A stretch of 64,000 nucleotides of DNA from Streptomyces sp. NBC_00691 (GCF_036226665.1 NZ_CP109007.1:3760501-3824500), one strand, 5' to 3'; counted from the stretch's first letter, positions 42,533-50,885 are shown. A program made the numbers and translations. The notes: a model not told the origin generated them from the letters alone.

Positions 42533-43467
42533 CCCTCCCCGAGAGCAGCAACGGCGGGCCCGTCCGGCTCGACGGGCCATGGACCCATCGCGACGTGGCA
42601 GCCAACGGCGCCCGCTTCCACATCGCCGAGATGGGTGACGGCCCGCTGGTGCTGCTCCTGCACGGTTTCCCGCAGTTCTGGTGGACCTGGCGCCATCAGC
42701 TGCCCCTCCTGGCCGAGGCCGGGTTCCGGGCCGTCGCGATGGACCTGCGCGGGGTCGGCGGCAGCGACCGCACCCCCCGGGGTTACGACCCCGCCAACCT
42801 GGCCCTCGACGTCACCGGTGTGATCCGCTCGCTGGGTGAGCCGGACGCGGCGCTCGTCGGCCACGACCTGGGTGGCTATCTCGCCTGGACGGCTGCCGTC
42901 ATGCGGCCCAAGCTGGTGCGCCGGCTCGTGGTCTCCTCGATGCCGCACCCGCGCCGCTGGCGTTCGGCGATGCTCTCCGACTTCGCCCAGTCGCGGGCCG
43001 GTTCGCACATCTGGGGCTTCCAGCGGCCGTGGCTGCCGGAGCGCCGGCTCGTCGCGGACGACGCGGCGCTGGTGGGCGAGCTGATCCGGGACTGGTCGGG
43101 GCCGCAGCCCCTCCGGGCCTCCGAGGAGCAGGCGATCGAGGTCTACCGGCGGGCGATGCTGGTCCCGTCGACGGCGCACTGCTCGATCGAGCCGTACCGC
43201 TGGATGGTGCGGTCCCTGGCCCGCCCGGACGGCATCCAGTTCAACCGGCGCATGAAGCGCCCGGTGCGGGTGCCGACCCTGCATCTGCACGGCTCGCTGG
43301 ACCCGGTGATGCGGACCCGCAGCGCCGCGGGATCGGGCGAGTACGTGGAGGCGCCGTACCGCTGGCGGCTCTTCGACGGGCTCGGCCACTTCCCTCACGA
43401 GGAGGACCCGGTGGCCTTCTCGACGGAGCTCGTCAACTGGCTGAAGGACCCCGAGCCCGACCGCTGA
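42529..43467 (+). CDS. Alpha/beta hydrolase, epoxide-hydrolase-like
   Basis: The 312-residue protein has an oxyanion-hole motif LLLHGFPQFWWTWRHQLP, the nucleophile elbow VGHDLGGYLAW with Asp as nucleophile, as in epoxide hydrolases and dehalogenases, and the catalytic His in LFDGLGHFPHEEDP. The cap domain lies between. It is coupled to the upstream membrane protein by a four-base overlap. The mycobacterial equivalent in the same context is EphE, as I recall. A partial copy of its last codons and stop recurs at 43492-43513. Confidence 0.9.
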   Translation: MTLPESSNGGPVRLDGPWTHRDVAANGARFHIAEMGDGPLVLLLHGFPQFWWTWRHQLPLLAEAGFRAVAMDLRGVGGSDRTPRGYDPANLALDVTGVIRSLGEPDAALVGHDLGGYLAWTAAVMRPKLVRRLVVSSMPHPRRWRSAMLSDFAQSRAGSHIWGFQRPWLPERRLVADDAALVGELIRDWSGPQPLRASEEQAIEVYRRAMLVPSTAHCSIEPYRWMVRSLARPDGIQFNRRMKRPVRVPTLHLHGSLDPVMRTRSAAGSGEYVEAPYRWRLFDGLGHFPHEEDPVAFSTELVNWLKDPEPDR

Positions 43468-43634
43468 CACGGGCCTCGCCAGGGTCCGGACGGACCCGAG
43501 CCCGGCCGCTGACGGACCCTCTGGCCGCTCCGGTGCGTACAGACTTCCTTCGAACGGCCATGTGCCTCGCGCATACTCCAATTGGCGGGCCCCGGGGCGG
43601 TTACCGACCTTGGGGCACGGGCAGACGTCGAAGT

Positions 43635-43832
43635 ATGGGCTGGACGCACGACTACGGTGACACGACAGCACGCAACCGCCGCTCGGCCGCCGGGCCGGGC
43701 TCCCGCGAGGGGGCCGGACCGCCGGACCCGGGCGGTACGCACGCGGCGCAGGGGGTGGGGATCTCGCGCATCCTCCGCCGCCGGGCCCGCTGGGTCTCGG
43801 CCAGGCTGAGGCATCCCCGCGACACCCCGTAA
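43635..43832 (+). CDS. Possible small basic protein, unknown
   Basis: A 65-codon frame begins MGWTHDYGDTTARNRRSAAG and ends in a basic stretch, ISRILRRRARWVSARLRHP. GAAG lies close upstream. It fills part of the 410-base spacer between the hydrolase and MarP genes, and its third codon positions are GC-rich as expected here. I do not recognise a family. It could be real because nothing else explains the spacer, but small Arg-rich frames arise easily by chance in this DNA. Confidence 0.4.
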   Translation: MGWTHDYGDTTARNRRSAAGPGSREGAGPPDPGGTHAAQGVGISRILRRRARWVSARLRHPRDTP

Positions 43833-43847
43833 CAGCACTCCTGACAG

Positions 43848-43877
43848 CGCCGGGGGCCCCTCACGGGGTCCCCGGCG
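43848..43877 (-). terminator. Hairpin directly after the MarP gene
   Basis: CGCCGGGG-G-CCCC (43848-43860) pairs with GGGG-T-CCCCGGCG (43865-43877) around TCAC, with one G-T opposition. It touches the stop codon of the MarP gene at 43878. Confidence 0.75.
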
Positions 43878-45077
43878 TCACAGCGCGCAGGCCTGGGTGT
43901 CGACCTGCTGGTTCGCGGTCCTGCCGAGCTCGATGTCCTCGCGGATCTCGTCGGCGGTCAGGGCGTAGCCGGTGTTCGCGTCGTCGAGGGAGCGGGCGAA
44001 GATCACCCCGGACACCTCGCCGTCGACGGTGAGGAGCGGGCCGCCGGAGTTGCCCTGGCGGACGGTCGTGTACAGCGAGTACACGTCCCTGCGCACCTCT
44101 CCCCGGCGGTAGATGTCGGGCCCGTCCGCGTTGATACGGCCGCGGACACGCGCCGAGCGCACGTCGTACGAGCCGTTCTCCGGGAATCCGGCGACGATCG
44201 CGCTGTCGCCGCTGCGGGCGTCCTCGTCGGTGAAGGTCAGCGGTGTGGCCTTGAGGTCCGGCACGTCCAGGACGGCGATGTCGCGCTGCCAGTCGTAGAG
44301 GACGACCTTGGCGTCGTAGAGCCTGCCCTCGCCGCCTATCTGGACGGTCGGCTCGTCGACGCCGCCGACGACGTGGGCGTTGGTCATGATGCGGCGCTCG
44401 GCGAAGACGAATCCGGTGCCTTCGAGGACCTTGCCGCAGCTCTGCGCGGTGCCGACGACCTTCACGATGGAGCGCTGGGCGCGGGCCGCGACCGGGCTCT
44501 GGGCGAGCTCCGGGTCGGGAGGCATGACCGGGGTGATCGGCTCGTTGGCGAAGGGACTGAAGACCGGGGGGAACCCGCTGCGGGCCAGGGTGGAGCTGAA
44601 GTCGTCGAACCACCGGGACGCCTGAGCGGGCATCACCTGCTCGACGCCGAGCAGGACCTTGGAGTTCCGTACCTCCTTGCCCAGGGTGGGCATGGTCGTA
44701 CGGGCGAGGCCCGAGCCGATCAGCCAGGCCACGAGCAGCATCGCGACGACGTTGACCAGGGCGCCGCCGGTGGCGTCGAGGGCACGGGCGGGCGACCAGG
44801 TGATGTGGCGGCGGAGCTTGTTTCCCAGGTGGGTGGTGAAGGCCTGGCCCACGGACGCGCAGACGATGACCACCATCACGAACACGACCGTCGCCGTGGT
44901 CGAGACCTCGCTGTTGTCGGTGAGCTGGTCCCAGAGGATCGGCAGCAGCAGTACGGCGACGAGGCCGCCACCGAGGAAGCCGATCACCGACAGGATGCCG
45001 ACCACGAATCCCTGGCGGTAGCCGATGATCGCGAACCAGACGGCGGCGAGCAGCAACAAGATGTCCAGCACGTTCAC
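43878..45077 (-). CDS. marP: MarP-like membrane serine protease (CvpA plus trypsin-like domain)
   Basis: The 399-residue protein has four N-terminal helices of the CvpA type (about 5-120) and a chymotrypsin-fold protease outside. The catalytic triad reads H235 (MTNAHVVGG), D266 (WQRDIAVLD) and S344 (RQGNSGGPL), almost the numbering of mycobacterial MarP. Cys214 (AQSCGKV) and the near-terminal Cys397 fit the regulatory disulphide of that enzyme. MarP supports acid and oxidative stress resistance in Mycobacterium. I use the GTG at 45077, where GAGG lies nine bases upstream; a TTG at 45083 is too close to it. Confidence 0.93.
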   Translation of the reverse strand: MNVLDILLLLAAVWFAIIGYRQGFVVGILSVIGFLGGGLVAVLLLPILWDQLTDNSEVSTTATVVFVMVVIVCASVGQAFTTHLGNKLRRHITWSPARALDATGGALVNVVAMLLVAWLIGSGLARTTMPTLGKEVRNSKVLLGVEQVMPAQASRWFDDFSSTLARSGFPPVFSPFANEPITPVMPPDPELAQSPVAARAQRSIVKVVGTAQSCGKVLEGTGFVFAERRIMTNAHVVGGVDEPTVQIGGEGRLYDAKVVLYDWQRDIAVLDVPDLKATPLTFTDEDARSGDSAIVAGFPENGSYDVRSARVRGRINADGPDIYRRGEVRRDVYSLYTTVRQGNSGGPLLTVDGEVSGVIFARSLDDANTGYALTADEIREDIELGRTANQQVDTQACAL

Positions 45078-45143
45078 CGTCAATTGCCTCGCAGATTCGT
45101 TTCCGGTCGCCGGGGATCAGCCAGTCCGCCGGGGTTCAGCCTG

Positions 45144-45848
45144 TCATGAGCGCCAGTCGAGCGGGACCTGCTTGGACCGGTCCCACGGGCGCTCCCAGCC
45201 GGAGAAGTGCAGCAGTCTGTCGATCACTCCGGCCGTAAAACCCCAGACCAGAGCGGATGCGACCAGGAACGCGGGGCCTTGGTGGCCGCTCGGGTGGACC
45301 GCGGTCGCGCGGTTCGCCGGATCCGTGAGATCTGCCACGGGCACAGTGAAGACCCGGGCCGTCTCGCCGGGGTCGACGACCCCGACGGGGCTGGGGGCCC
45401 GCCACCAGCCGAGCACCGGGGTGACGACGAAGCCGCTGACCGGGATGTAGAGCTGGGGAAGGACGGCGAAGAGCTGGACGCCGGCCGGGTCGAGCCCGGT
45501 CTCCTCCTGGGCCTCGCGCAGGGCGGCGCGCAGCAGCCCGCCGTCGGACGGCTCGCCGTCCTCGGGGTCGAGGGCGCCGCCGGGGAAGGAGGGCTGTCCG
45601 GCGTGCGAGCGGAGGCTGCCGGCCCGCTCCATGAGGAGCAGCTCGGGGCCGCGGTCGCCCTCGCCGAAGAGGACGAGGACGGCGGACTGCCGCCCGGCGC
45701 CGCTCGCGGGCGGCAGGAAGCGGCTCAGCTGCTCGGGCTCGACCGTGCGGGCGGCACGGTCGACGGGCCCGAGCCAGTCGGGCAGTCCGTCCCTGCTGAG
45801 CAGCCCGCCGGTGCCGGGCCCGTGGATCTCTTCGTCAGTGCGCGTCAT
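45144..45848 (-). CDS. Nudix hydrolase, CoA pyrophosphatase-like
   Basis: The 234-residue protein has a Nudix box ending LREAQEETGLDPAGVQLF, preceded by SFPGGALDPEDG. The arrangement PGG-x-D followed by LREAxEEtGL is that of NudL/CoAse-type enzymes, which cleave CoA and related dinucleotides. Start at ATG 45848; an in-frame GTG lies at 45854. It sits between nth and marP on the same strand with about 65-80 bases on each side. The thioredoxin-like gene found here in Mycobacterium, as I recall, is absent. Confidence 0.9.
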   Translation of the reverse strand: MTRTDEEIHGPGTGGLLSRDGLPDWLGPVDRAARTVEPEQLSRFLPPASGAGRQSAVLVLFGEGDRGPELLLMERAGSLRSHAGQPSFPGGALDPEDGEPSDGGLLRAALREAQEETGLDPAGVQLFAVLPQLYIPVSGFVVTPVLGWWRAPSPVGVVDPGETARVFTVPVADLTDPANRATAVHPSGHQGPAFLVASALVWGFTAGVIDRLLHFSGWERPWDRSKQVPLDWRS

Positions 45849-45930
45849 AGGCACCCCCGAGTTTCACAACGCGATCGATGTACGGGTTCGTTCCCTCCGG
45901 AACCGGTCCGGGTGGGCCGGGGACCGGCTC

Positions 45931-47007
45931 TCAGCCCTCGCTCGCGCCCAGTGGGGGCGCGGGGCGGCCCGGGTAGCCGGGCGGCGGGTCGAGCCGCTGG
46001 CCGGGGAAGCCGCCCATCTCGTACTTGAGCAGCTTCCTCGCCTTCTCCGGGTCGGTCTCACCCTCGCCGTACGACGGGCAGAGGTGGGTGATCGGGCAGG
46101 CGCCGCAGGCCGGCTTGCGGGCGTGGCAGATGCGGCGGCCGTGGAAGATCACCCGGTGCGAGAGCATCGTCCACTCGCTCTTCGGGAAGATCGTGGCGAC
46201 CTCGGCCTCGATCTTCACGGGGTCGTCGGACTCGGTCCACCGCCAGCGCCTGGCGAGGCGCATGAAGTGGGTGTCGACGGTGATGCCGGGGACGCCGAAG
46301 GCGTTGCCGAGGACGACGAAGGCGGTCTTGCGTCCGACGCCGGGCAGCTTGACGAGGTCGTCGAGGCGGCCGGGGACCTCGCCGCCGAAGTCGTCCCGGA
46401 GGGCCGCGGCGAGACCCATGATCGACCTGGTCTTGGCGCGGAAGAAGCCGGTGGGACGGATGAGCTCCTCGACCTCCTCGGGCACGGCGGCGGCGAGGTC
46501 CTCGGGCGTGGGGTACTTCGCGAAGAGGGCCGGGGTCGTCTGGTTGACCCGCAGGTCGGTGGTCTGTGCGGAGAGGACTGTGGCGACGAGCAGCTCGAAG
46601 GGGTTGCGGAAGTCGAGCTCCGGATGGGCGTACGGGAAGACCTCGGCGAGCTCGCGGTTGATCCTGCGGGCCCGGCGGACCATCGCGAGCCGCGACTCCG
46701 GCTTGGCGGGCCTTGCGGGCTTCACGGCCGTGGCGGGCTCGGCGGAGGCGGCGGCCTTCGCGGGCTTCGCTGCTTTCACGCCCTTCGCTGCTTTCACGCT
46801 CTTCACGGACTTCACGCTCTTCGCGGGCTCGGCGGCCTTGGTCGCCCTCGTGGGGTTCGCGGGCTTCGCGGGCTCGGCGGACCCTCCGGGCTTCCGATTT
46901 GCGGCTTTCGCACGTTTCGACACGCCGTGTTCGCCCACGGCGGAATTACCTTCGGCCGACACTCTTTCAGCCCCCTTGGCCTGCGCTCTCACCGGCGAGT
47001 TGGACAC
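45931..47007 (-). CDS. nth: Endonuclease III with lysine-rich N-terminal extension
   Basis: The 358-residue bifunctional DNA glycosylase/AP lyase removes oxidised pyrimidines. The catalytic core (about 108-325) has the helix-hairpin-helix LVKLPGVGRKTAFVVLG with catalytic Lys, VDTHFMRLARR with catalytic Asp, and the iron-sulphur ligands CHARKPACGACPITHLC. About 105 residues precede it, dominated by Ala/Lys/Val/Pro repeats (AKSVKSVKSVKAAKGVKAAK). This is far longer than E. coli Nth (211 residues), and the extension probably binds DNA. Start is GTG at 47007; the beginning of the extension cannot be fixed from sequence. Confidence 0.95.
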   Translation of the reverse strand: MSNSPVRAQAKGAERVSAEGNSAVGEHGVSKRAKAANRKPGGSAEPAKPANPTRATKAAEPAKSVKSVKSVKAAKGVKAAKPAKAAASAEPATAVKPARPAKPESRLAMVRRARRINRELAEVFPYAHPELDFRNPFELLVATVLSAQTTDLRVNQTTPALFAKYPTPEDLAAAVPEEVEELIRPTGFFRAKTRSIMGLAAALRDDFGGEVPGRLDDLVKLPGVGRKTAFVVLGNAFGVPGITVDTHFMRLARRWRWTESDDPVKIEAEVATIFPKSEWTMLSHRVIFHGRRICHARKPACGACPITHLCPSYGEGETDPEKARKLLKYEMGGFPGQRLDPPPGYPGRPAPPLGASEG

Positions 47008-47111
47008 CCGGCCAGCCTAGGGGCCACCACCGACATCCGCCCCGGGCGTGGCCGATCAGCGCCCAATCGGGCCCCTGACGTTCGAACGGGTGGCTCGGTA
47101 CGTCAAACTTG

Positions 47112-47128
47112 TTGTGATTGATCGCACT
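47112..47128. promoter_or_regulatory. Possible Crp-binding site upstream of crp
   Basis: TTGTGATTGATCGCACT contains GTG-N8-CAC, the spacing of Crp sites (E. coli TGTGA-N6-TCACA). It lies 65 bases before the crp start in the spacer shared with the divergent nth gene. The outer halves match imperfectly. If real it would let Crp control its own gene and nth. Confidence 0.5.
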
Positions 47129-47192
47129 GTTTTGTACGTCCGGCATCATGGGACGCAGGTCCCTGAGCAGGTCGACAGTATGGAGAGAACTC

Positions 47193-47867
47193 GTGGACGA
47201 CGTTCTGCGGCGCGCCCCGCTCTTCGCGGCGCTCGATGACGAGCAGGCTGCCGAGCTGCGCGCCTCGATGAGTGAGGCGACGCTCGCCCGTGGCGACGCG
47301 CTCTTCCACGAGGGCGACCCCGGCGACCGCCTGTACGTGGTCACCGAGGGCAAGGTGAAGCTGCACCGCACCTCCCCGGACGGCCGGGAGAACATGCTGG
47401 CCGTCCTCGGCCCCGGCGAGCTGATCGGCGAGCTGTCGCTCTTCGACCCGGGCCCGCGCACCGCCACCGCCACCGCGCTGACCGAGGTCAAGCTGCTCGG
47501 CCTCGGCCACGGCGACCTCCAGCCCTGGCTGAACGCCCGCCCCGAGGTGGCCACCGCGCTGCTGCGCGCCGTCGCCCGCCGACTGCGCAAGACCAACGAC
47601 CAGATGTCCGACCTGGTCTTCTCCGACGTCCCGGGCCGTGTCGCCCGCGCGCTCCTCGACCTGTCGCGCCGCTTCGGCGTGCAGTCGGAGGAGGGCATCC
47701 ACGTCGTCCACGACCTCACCCAGGAGGAGCTGGCCCAGCTGGTCGGCGCCTCCCGCGAGACGGTCAACAAGGCGCTCGCCGACTTCGCCCAGCGCGGCTG
47801 GCTGCGCCTGGAGGCCCGCGCCGTGATCCTGCTGGACGTGGAGCGCCTCGCGAAGCGCTCCCGGTAG
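47193..47867 (+). CDS. crp: Crp/Fnr-family cAMP receptor protein
   Basis: The 224-residue regulator has a cyclic-nucleotide-binding domain with phosphate-binding cassette PGELIGELSLFDPGPRTATATA, a dimerisation helix (ARPEVATALLRAVARRLRKTN) and a winged helix with recognition helix in LAQLVGASRETVNKALADFAQRG. The GTG start at 47193 follows GGAGAGAAC and gives the 224 residues I remember for S. coelicolor Crp, which affects germination and antibiotic production. Divergent from nth, followed by a strong terminator. Confidence 0.97.
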   Translation: MDDVLRRAPLFAALDDEQAAELRASMSEATLARGDALFHEGDPGDRLYVVTEGKVKLHRTSPDGRENMLAVLGPGELIGELSLFDPGPRTATATALTEVKLLGLGHGDLQPWLNARPEVATALLRAVARRLRKTNDQMSDLVFSDVPGRVARALLDLSRRFGVQSEEGIHVVHDLTQEELAQLVGASRETVNKALADFAQRGWLRLEARAVILLDVERLAKRSR

Positions 47868-47893
47868 GCATCCGGGTACGTCCGCGTACGTCT

Positions 47894-47947
47894 CGTACGA
47901 GAAAGGGCCGCCCCGGCCGGACAGGCCGGGGCGGCCCTTCTCGTACG
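47894..47947. terminator. Long hairpin between crp and SPFH gene
   Basis: CGTACGAG and AGGGCCGCCCCGGCC on the left (47894-47918) pair with the right arm 47924-47947, with one bulged A and a five-base loop. It lies 27 bases past the crp stop and 27 past the stop of the convergent SPFH gene, so it serves both. Confidence 0.85.
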
Positions 47948-47974
47948 CCCGAAGGCGCCGCTACGCGCTCGTCG

Positions 47975-48859
47975 TCAGCGCTTCGAGCCGTCCACGATCA
48001 CCGGCGCCGAGGAGCCGTTCGCGCAGGGCACGGTGTAGATCGGGTTCTTCGCCGCGGCCTCCTTGAACGCGTCGATGCACTGGTTCATCAGGACCCGGTC
48101 CGTCAGCGAGTCGTTGAGGATCTTGTTGGCGCGGGCGATGCCCTCCGCCTCGATCCGGCGGCGGTCGGCCTCGGCCTTGGCCGTGCGGGCGGCCTCGGTG
48201 GCGCGCTCGGTGGCCTGCTGCTGCTGGATCTTGCGGTCGATCTGGCCCTGGAGGGCGTCCGAGGGCTTCACGTTGCGCAGGTTGACCGTGGTCACGTCGA
48301 TGCCGCGCGGGACCAGGCGCTCCTTGATCAGGGTGCCGATCTCGGCGTTGATCTTCTCGCGGTCGGAGGCGTAGCCCTGCTCGCTGGTGTAGCGGGCGAA
48401 GACGTTACGGACGATCTCCCGGCTGTCCGGGTAGACCAGGCGCTGCTGGATGGAGTCCTCGGTGCCCGCGAGCTTGTAGAGCTCCACGGCCTTGCTCGGG
48501 ACGACGGCCCACTTCACCGTGACCTCGACGTACATGACACCGCCCTGCGAGGAGCGGACCTCGACGATGTCCTTGTCGGAGAGGTTGAGGTCGACCGGGC
48601 GGGTCGAGAAGGTCGTCACGTCGGTGAACGGCGACTTCACGTGCATGCCCGAGGTCATGGGCGAGCCGACCTTGCCGAAGGCGACCGGCACACCGACCTC
48701 GTACGCGCTGATCACGTACGTCATGCTCACGATCAACGAGAACACGCCGGCCAGGACCGCGCCGAGGGCGCCGAATTTCAGCCCCTTGGAGTCGTTGGCA
48801 CGACCGACGAAAAAGAGCACCACTGCGGCTATGACCAGCAGGATGGCGATGACGAACAC
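47975..48859 (-). CDS. SPFH/prohibitin-family membrane protein
   Basis: The 294-residue protein has two N-terminal hydrophobic segments (about 1-19 and 29-52), an SPFH domain (YEVGVPVAFGKVGSPMTSGMHV onward) and a long helix RKIQQQQATERATEAARTAKAEADRRRIEAEG, which would form the flotillin-like coiled coil. The C-terminus ends CANGSSAPVIVDGSKR. Such proteins assemble into membrane rings linked to proteases or microdomains. The GTG start has GGGGGGA about seven bases upstream. No NfeD-like partner gene is next to it. Confidence 0.88.
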   Translation of the reverse strand: MFVIAILLVIAAVVLFFVGRANDSKGLKFGALGAVLAGVFSLIVSMTYVISAYEVGVPVAFGKVGSPMTSGMHVKSPFTDVTTFSTRPVDLNLSDKDIVEVRSSQGGVMYVEVTVKWAVVPSKAVELYKLAGTEDSIQQRLVYPDSREIVRNVFARYTSEQGYASDREKINAEIGTLIKERLVPRGIDVTTVNLRNVKPSDALQGQIDRKIQQQQATERATEAARTAKAEADRRRIEAEGIARANKILNDSLTDRVLMNQCIDAFKEAAAKNPIYTVPCANGSSAPVIVDGSKR

Positions 48860-48943
48860 GGGCGTTCCCCCCGAAAGCTACGGCCAGAAGTAAGCGGAGC
48901 GTAAAGCACAGGTCAAGACGACCGACGCGCCGGGGGGTCCCCC

Positions 48944-49011
48944 CGGTTCCGGACCGCGCCGACTCCGCCCCGCCGCTCGGTTCCGGACCGCGCCCGCTCC
49001 GCCCCGCCGCT
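48944..49011. repeat. 34-bp tandem duplication at the end of the MBL gene
   Basis: Positions 48944-48977 and 48978-49011 are near-identical copies beginning CGGTTCCGGACCGCGCC; two bases differ. The second copy ends at the first base of the MBL-fold gene's stop codon (minus strand), so the duplication extends from the gene's end into the spacer. Confidence 0.9.
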
Positions 49012-49841
49012 CAGACCAGGCCGCGCTCCCTGAGGTACTCCAGTTGCGCCCGTACGGACAGCTCGGCCGCGGGCCACAGCGACCGGTCCACGTCCCCGTA
49101 CACATGGGCGACGACCTCCGGAGCCGTCCGGTGGCCGCTCTCGACCGCCGTCTCCACCTGGGCCAGCCGGTTCGCCCGGTGCGCCAGATAGAACTCCACG
49201 GCCCCCTGCGCGTCCTCCAGGACCGGTCCGTGGCCCGGCAGGACGGTGTGCACCCCGTCGTCGACGGTGAGCGAGCGCAGCCGCCGCAGCGAGTCCAGGT
49301 AGTCGCCGAGGCGGCCGTCCGGATGCGCCACCATCGTCGTCCCGCGCCCCAGGATCGTGTCGCCCGTCAGGACGGCCCGGTCGGCCGGCAGGTGGAAGGA
49401 GAGCGAGTCGGAGGTGTGGCCGGGCGTCGGGACGACCCGCAGCTCCAGTCCGCCGATGGCCACCACGTCCCCCGCGCCGAGCCCCTCGTCGCCGAGCCGC
49501 AGCGCCGGGTCGAGGGCCCGTACGGCCGTCCCGGTCAGCTCGGCGAAGAGCCCGGCGCCCTCGGCGTGGTCCGGATGGCCGTGGGTCAGCAGGGTGAGCG
49601 CGACCCGCTTGCCGAGCTTCTCGGCGGTGTCGATCACATGACGCAGATGGCCCTCGTCGAGCGGCCCCGGGTCGACGACGACGGCCAGGTCGGAGCCGGG
49701 CTCGGAGAGCAGCCAGGTGTTGGTGCCGTCGAGGGTCATCGCGGACGGGTTCGGCGCGAGGACGTTCACGGCGCGGTCGGTCGCGGGCCCGGAGGCCACG
49801 AGTCCGCGCGGCTGGCCGGGCAGGGCGGCCGCGTCGCTCAT
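49011..49841 (-). CDS. Metallo-beta-lactamase-fold hydrolase
   Basis: The 276-residue protein has the metal-binding motif LTHGHPDHAEG, further ligands in TPGHTSDS and LTGDTILG, and a late His in VLPGHGPV. A C-terminal helical region (AVEFYLAHRANRLAQVE) resembles the LACTB2/glyoxalase II-like group. Substrate unknown. The start overlaps the stop of the upstream Nudix gene by four bases (ATGA). The same gene stands beside crp and RidA in Mycobacterium from memory. Confidence 0.9.
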   Translation of the reverse strand: MSDAAALPGQPRGLVASGPATDRAVNVLAPNPSAMTLDGTNTWLLSEPGSDLAVVVDPGPLDEGHLRHVIDTAEKLGKRVALTLLTHGHPDHAEGAGLFAELTGTAVRALDPALRLGDEGLGAGDVVAIGGLELRVVPTPGHTSDSLSFHLPADRAVLTGDTILGRGTTMVAHPDGRLGDYLDSLRRLRSLTVDDGVHTVLPGHGPVLEDAQGAVEFYLAHRANRLAQVETAVESGHRTAPEVVAHVYGDVDRSLWPAAELSVRAQLEYLRERGLV

Positions 49842-50704
49842 CGGTCGCCTCCCATCGAGATGATCTTGGTGAACTCCTCATGGCCCGGCCAGCTCAGGAC
49901 CAGCTCGTCGCCGTCCAGACGCGCCTGCGCGAGCACCGGGGTCATGTCCTGCTCCCGAGCCCCCGCGAGGGCCTCGGCGGCCGTGCCGTACTGCTCCAGG
50001 GTGCGCAGGGTCGAGATCGTCGGCGGCATCATCGTCAGCTCGCCCCGGTCGTAGCCGGCCGCGGCCTCCGCCGGACGGATCCAGACGGTCCGGTCGGCCT
50101 CCGTGGAGGCGTTGCGGGTGCGCTGCCCGGTGGGCAGGGCGGCCACGAAGAACCAGGTGTCGTACCGGCGCTGCTCGAACTCCGGCGTGATCCAGCGGGC
50201 CCACGCGCCCAGCAGGTCGGAGCGGACGACGAGCCCGCGCCGGTCCAGGAAGTCGGCGAAGGACAGCTCGCGGGCGACGAGCGCCTCCCGGTCCCGCTCC
50301 CAGTCCGCGCCCGTCGTGTCGCCGACGACCGCGTCCCCGGTCTCCCCGGCGAGCAGGACGCCCGCCTCCTCGTACGTCTCGCGCACGGCGGCGCAGACCA
50401 CGGCCTGCGCCTCCGCGGGGTCGTCGAGGCCGAGCCGGTCCGCCCAGGTCTCCAGAGAGGGCCCCGCCCAGCGCACCGGGTGCTCGTCGCGCGGGTCGAC
50501 CCCGCCGCCGGGGTAGGCGTACGCACCGCCCGCGAAGGCCATCGAGGCGCGGCGGCGCAGCATGTGGACGTCGGGACCGGCGGCCCCGTCCCGCAGCAGC
50601 AGGACGGTGGCGGCGCGCCGCGGGGTCACCGGGGTGAGCTCACCGGCGGCGAGGGCGCGGATGCGGTCGGGCCACTCGGGCGGGTACCACTGACCATTCG
50701 ACAT
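49838..50704 (-). CDS. Nudix hydrolase family protein
   Basis: The 288-residue protein begins MSNGQWYPPEWPDRIRAL. The Nudix box reads YPGGGVDP followed after an insertion by AAVRETYEEAGVLLAG, resembling the NUDT19-like group. The insertion between the glycine pair and the REx2EE helix is about 35 residues long, as in that group. It heads a two-gene unit with the MBL hydrolase (four-base overlap). Substrate not predictable; CoA esters are possible. Confidence 0.88.
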   Translation of the reverse strand: MSNGQWYPPEWPDRIRALAAGELTPVTPRRAATVLLLRDGAAGPDVHMLRRRASMAFAGGAYAYPGGGVDPRDEHPVRWAGPSLETWADRLGLDDPAEAQAVVCAAVRETYEEAGVLLAGETGDAVVGDTTGADWERDREALVARELSFADFLDRRGLVVRSDLLGAWARWITPEFEQRRYDTWFFVAALPTGQRTRNASTEADRTVWIRPAEAAAGYDRGELTMMPPTISTLRTLEQYGTAAEALAGAREQDMTPVLAQARLDGDELVLSWPGHEEFTKIISMGGDR

Positions 50705-50739
50705 GGCCGGATGCTATGCGCAAGTACTTGAATGCACGA

Positions 50740-50792
50740 GAGCCGGTTCCCGCCGGGTGGGCCCTGGCGGGCCCGCTCGGAGGAACCGGCTC
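50740..50792 (-). terminator. Hairpin between RidA and Nudix genes
   Basis: GAGCCGGTTCC (50740-50750) pairs with GGAACCGGCTC (50782-50792); the 31-base interval contains further GC-rich pairing. It stands downstream of ridA on the minus strand and 36 bases upstream of the Nudix gene start. Confidence 0.7.
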
Positions 50793-50799
50793 CGTGACG

Positions 50800-50885
50800 C
50801 GTACGGAGGCCGTACGCGGTGTCGTACGGAGGCCTGCACCGCGACGTCGTACGGAAGGCCGTGCGGCGGTGCCGTACGGAAGGCC
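50800..50885. repeat. Four copies of a 12-13-bp motif downstream of ridA
   Basis: CGTACGGAGGCC or CGTACGGAAGGCC occurs at 50800-50811, 50823-50834, 50848-50860 and 50873-50885, spaced 23-25 bases. The last two copies extend to a longer shared unit (CGTACGGAAGGCCGTGCGGC). The array fills the space between the ridA stop (50899) and its terminator. Confidence 0.85.
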
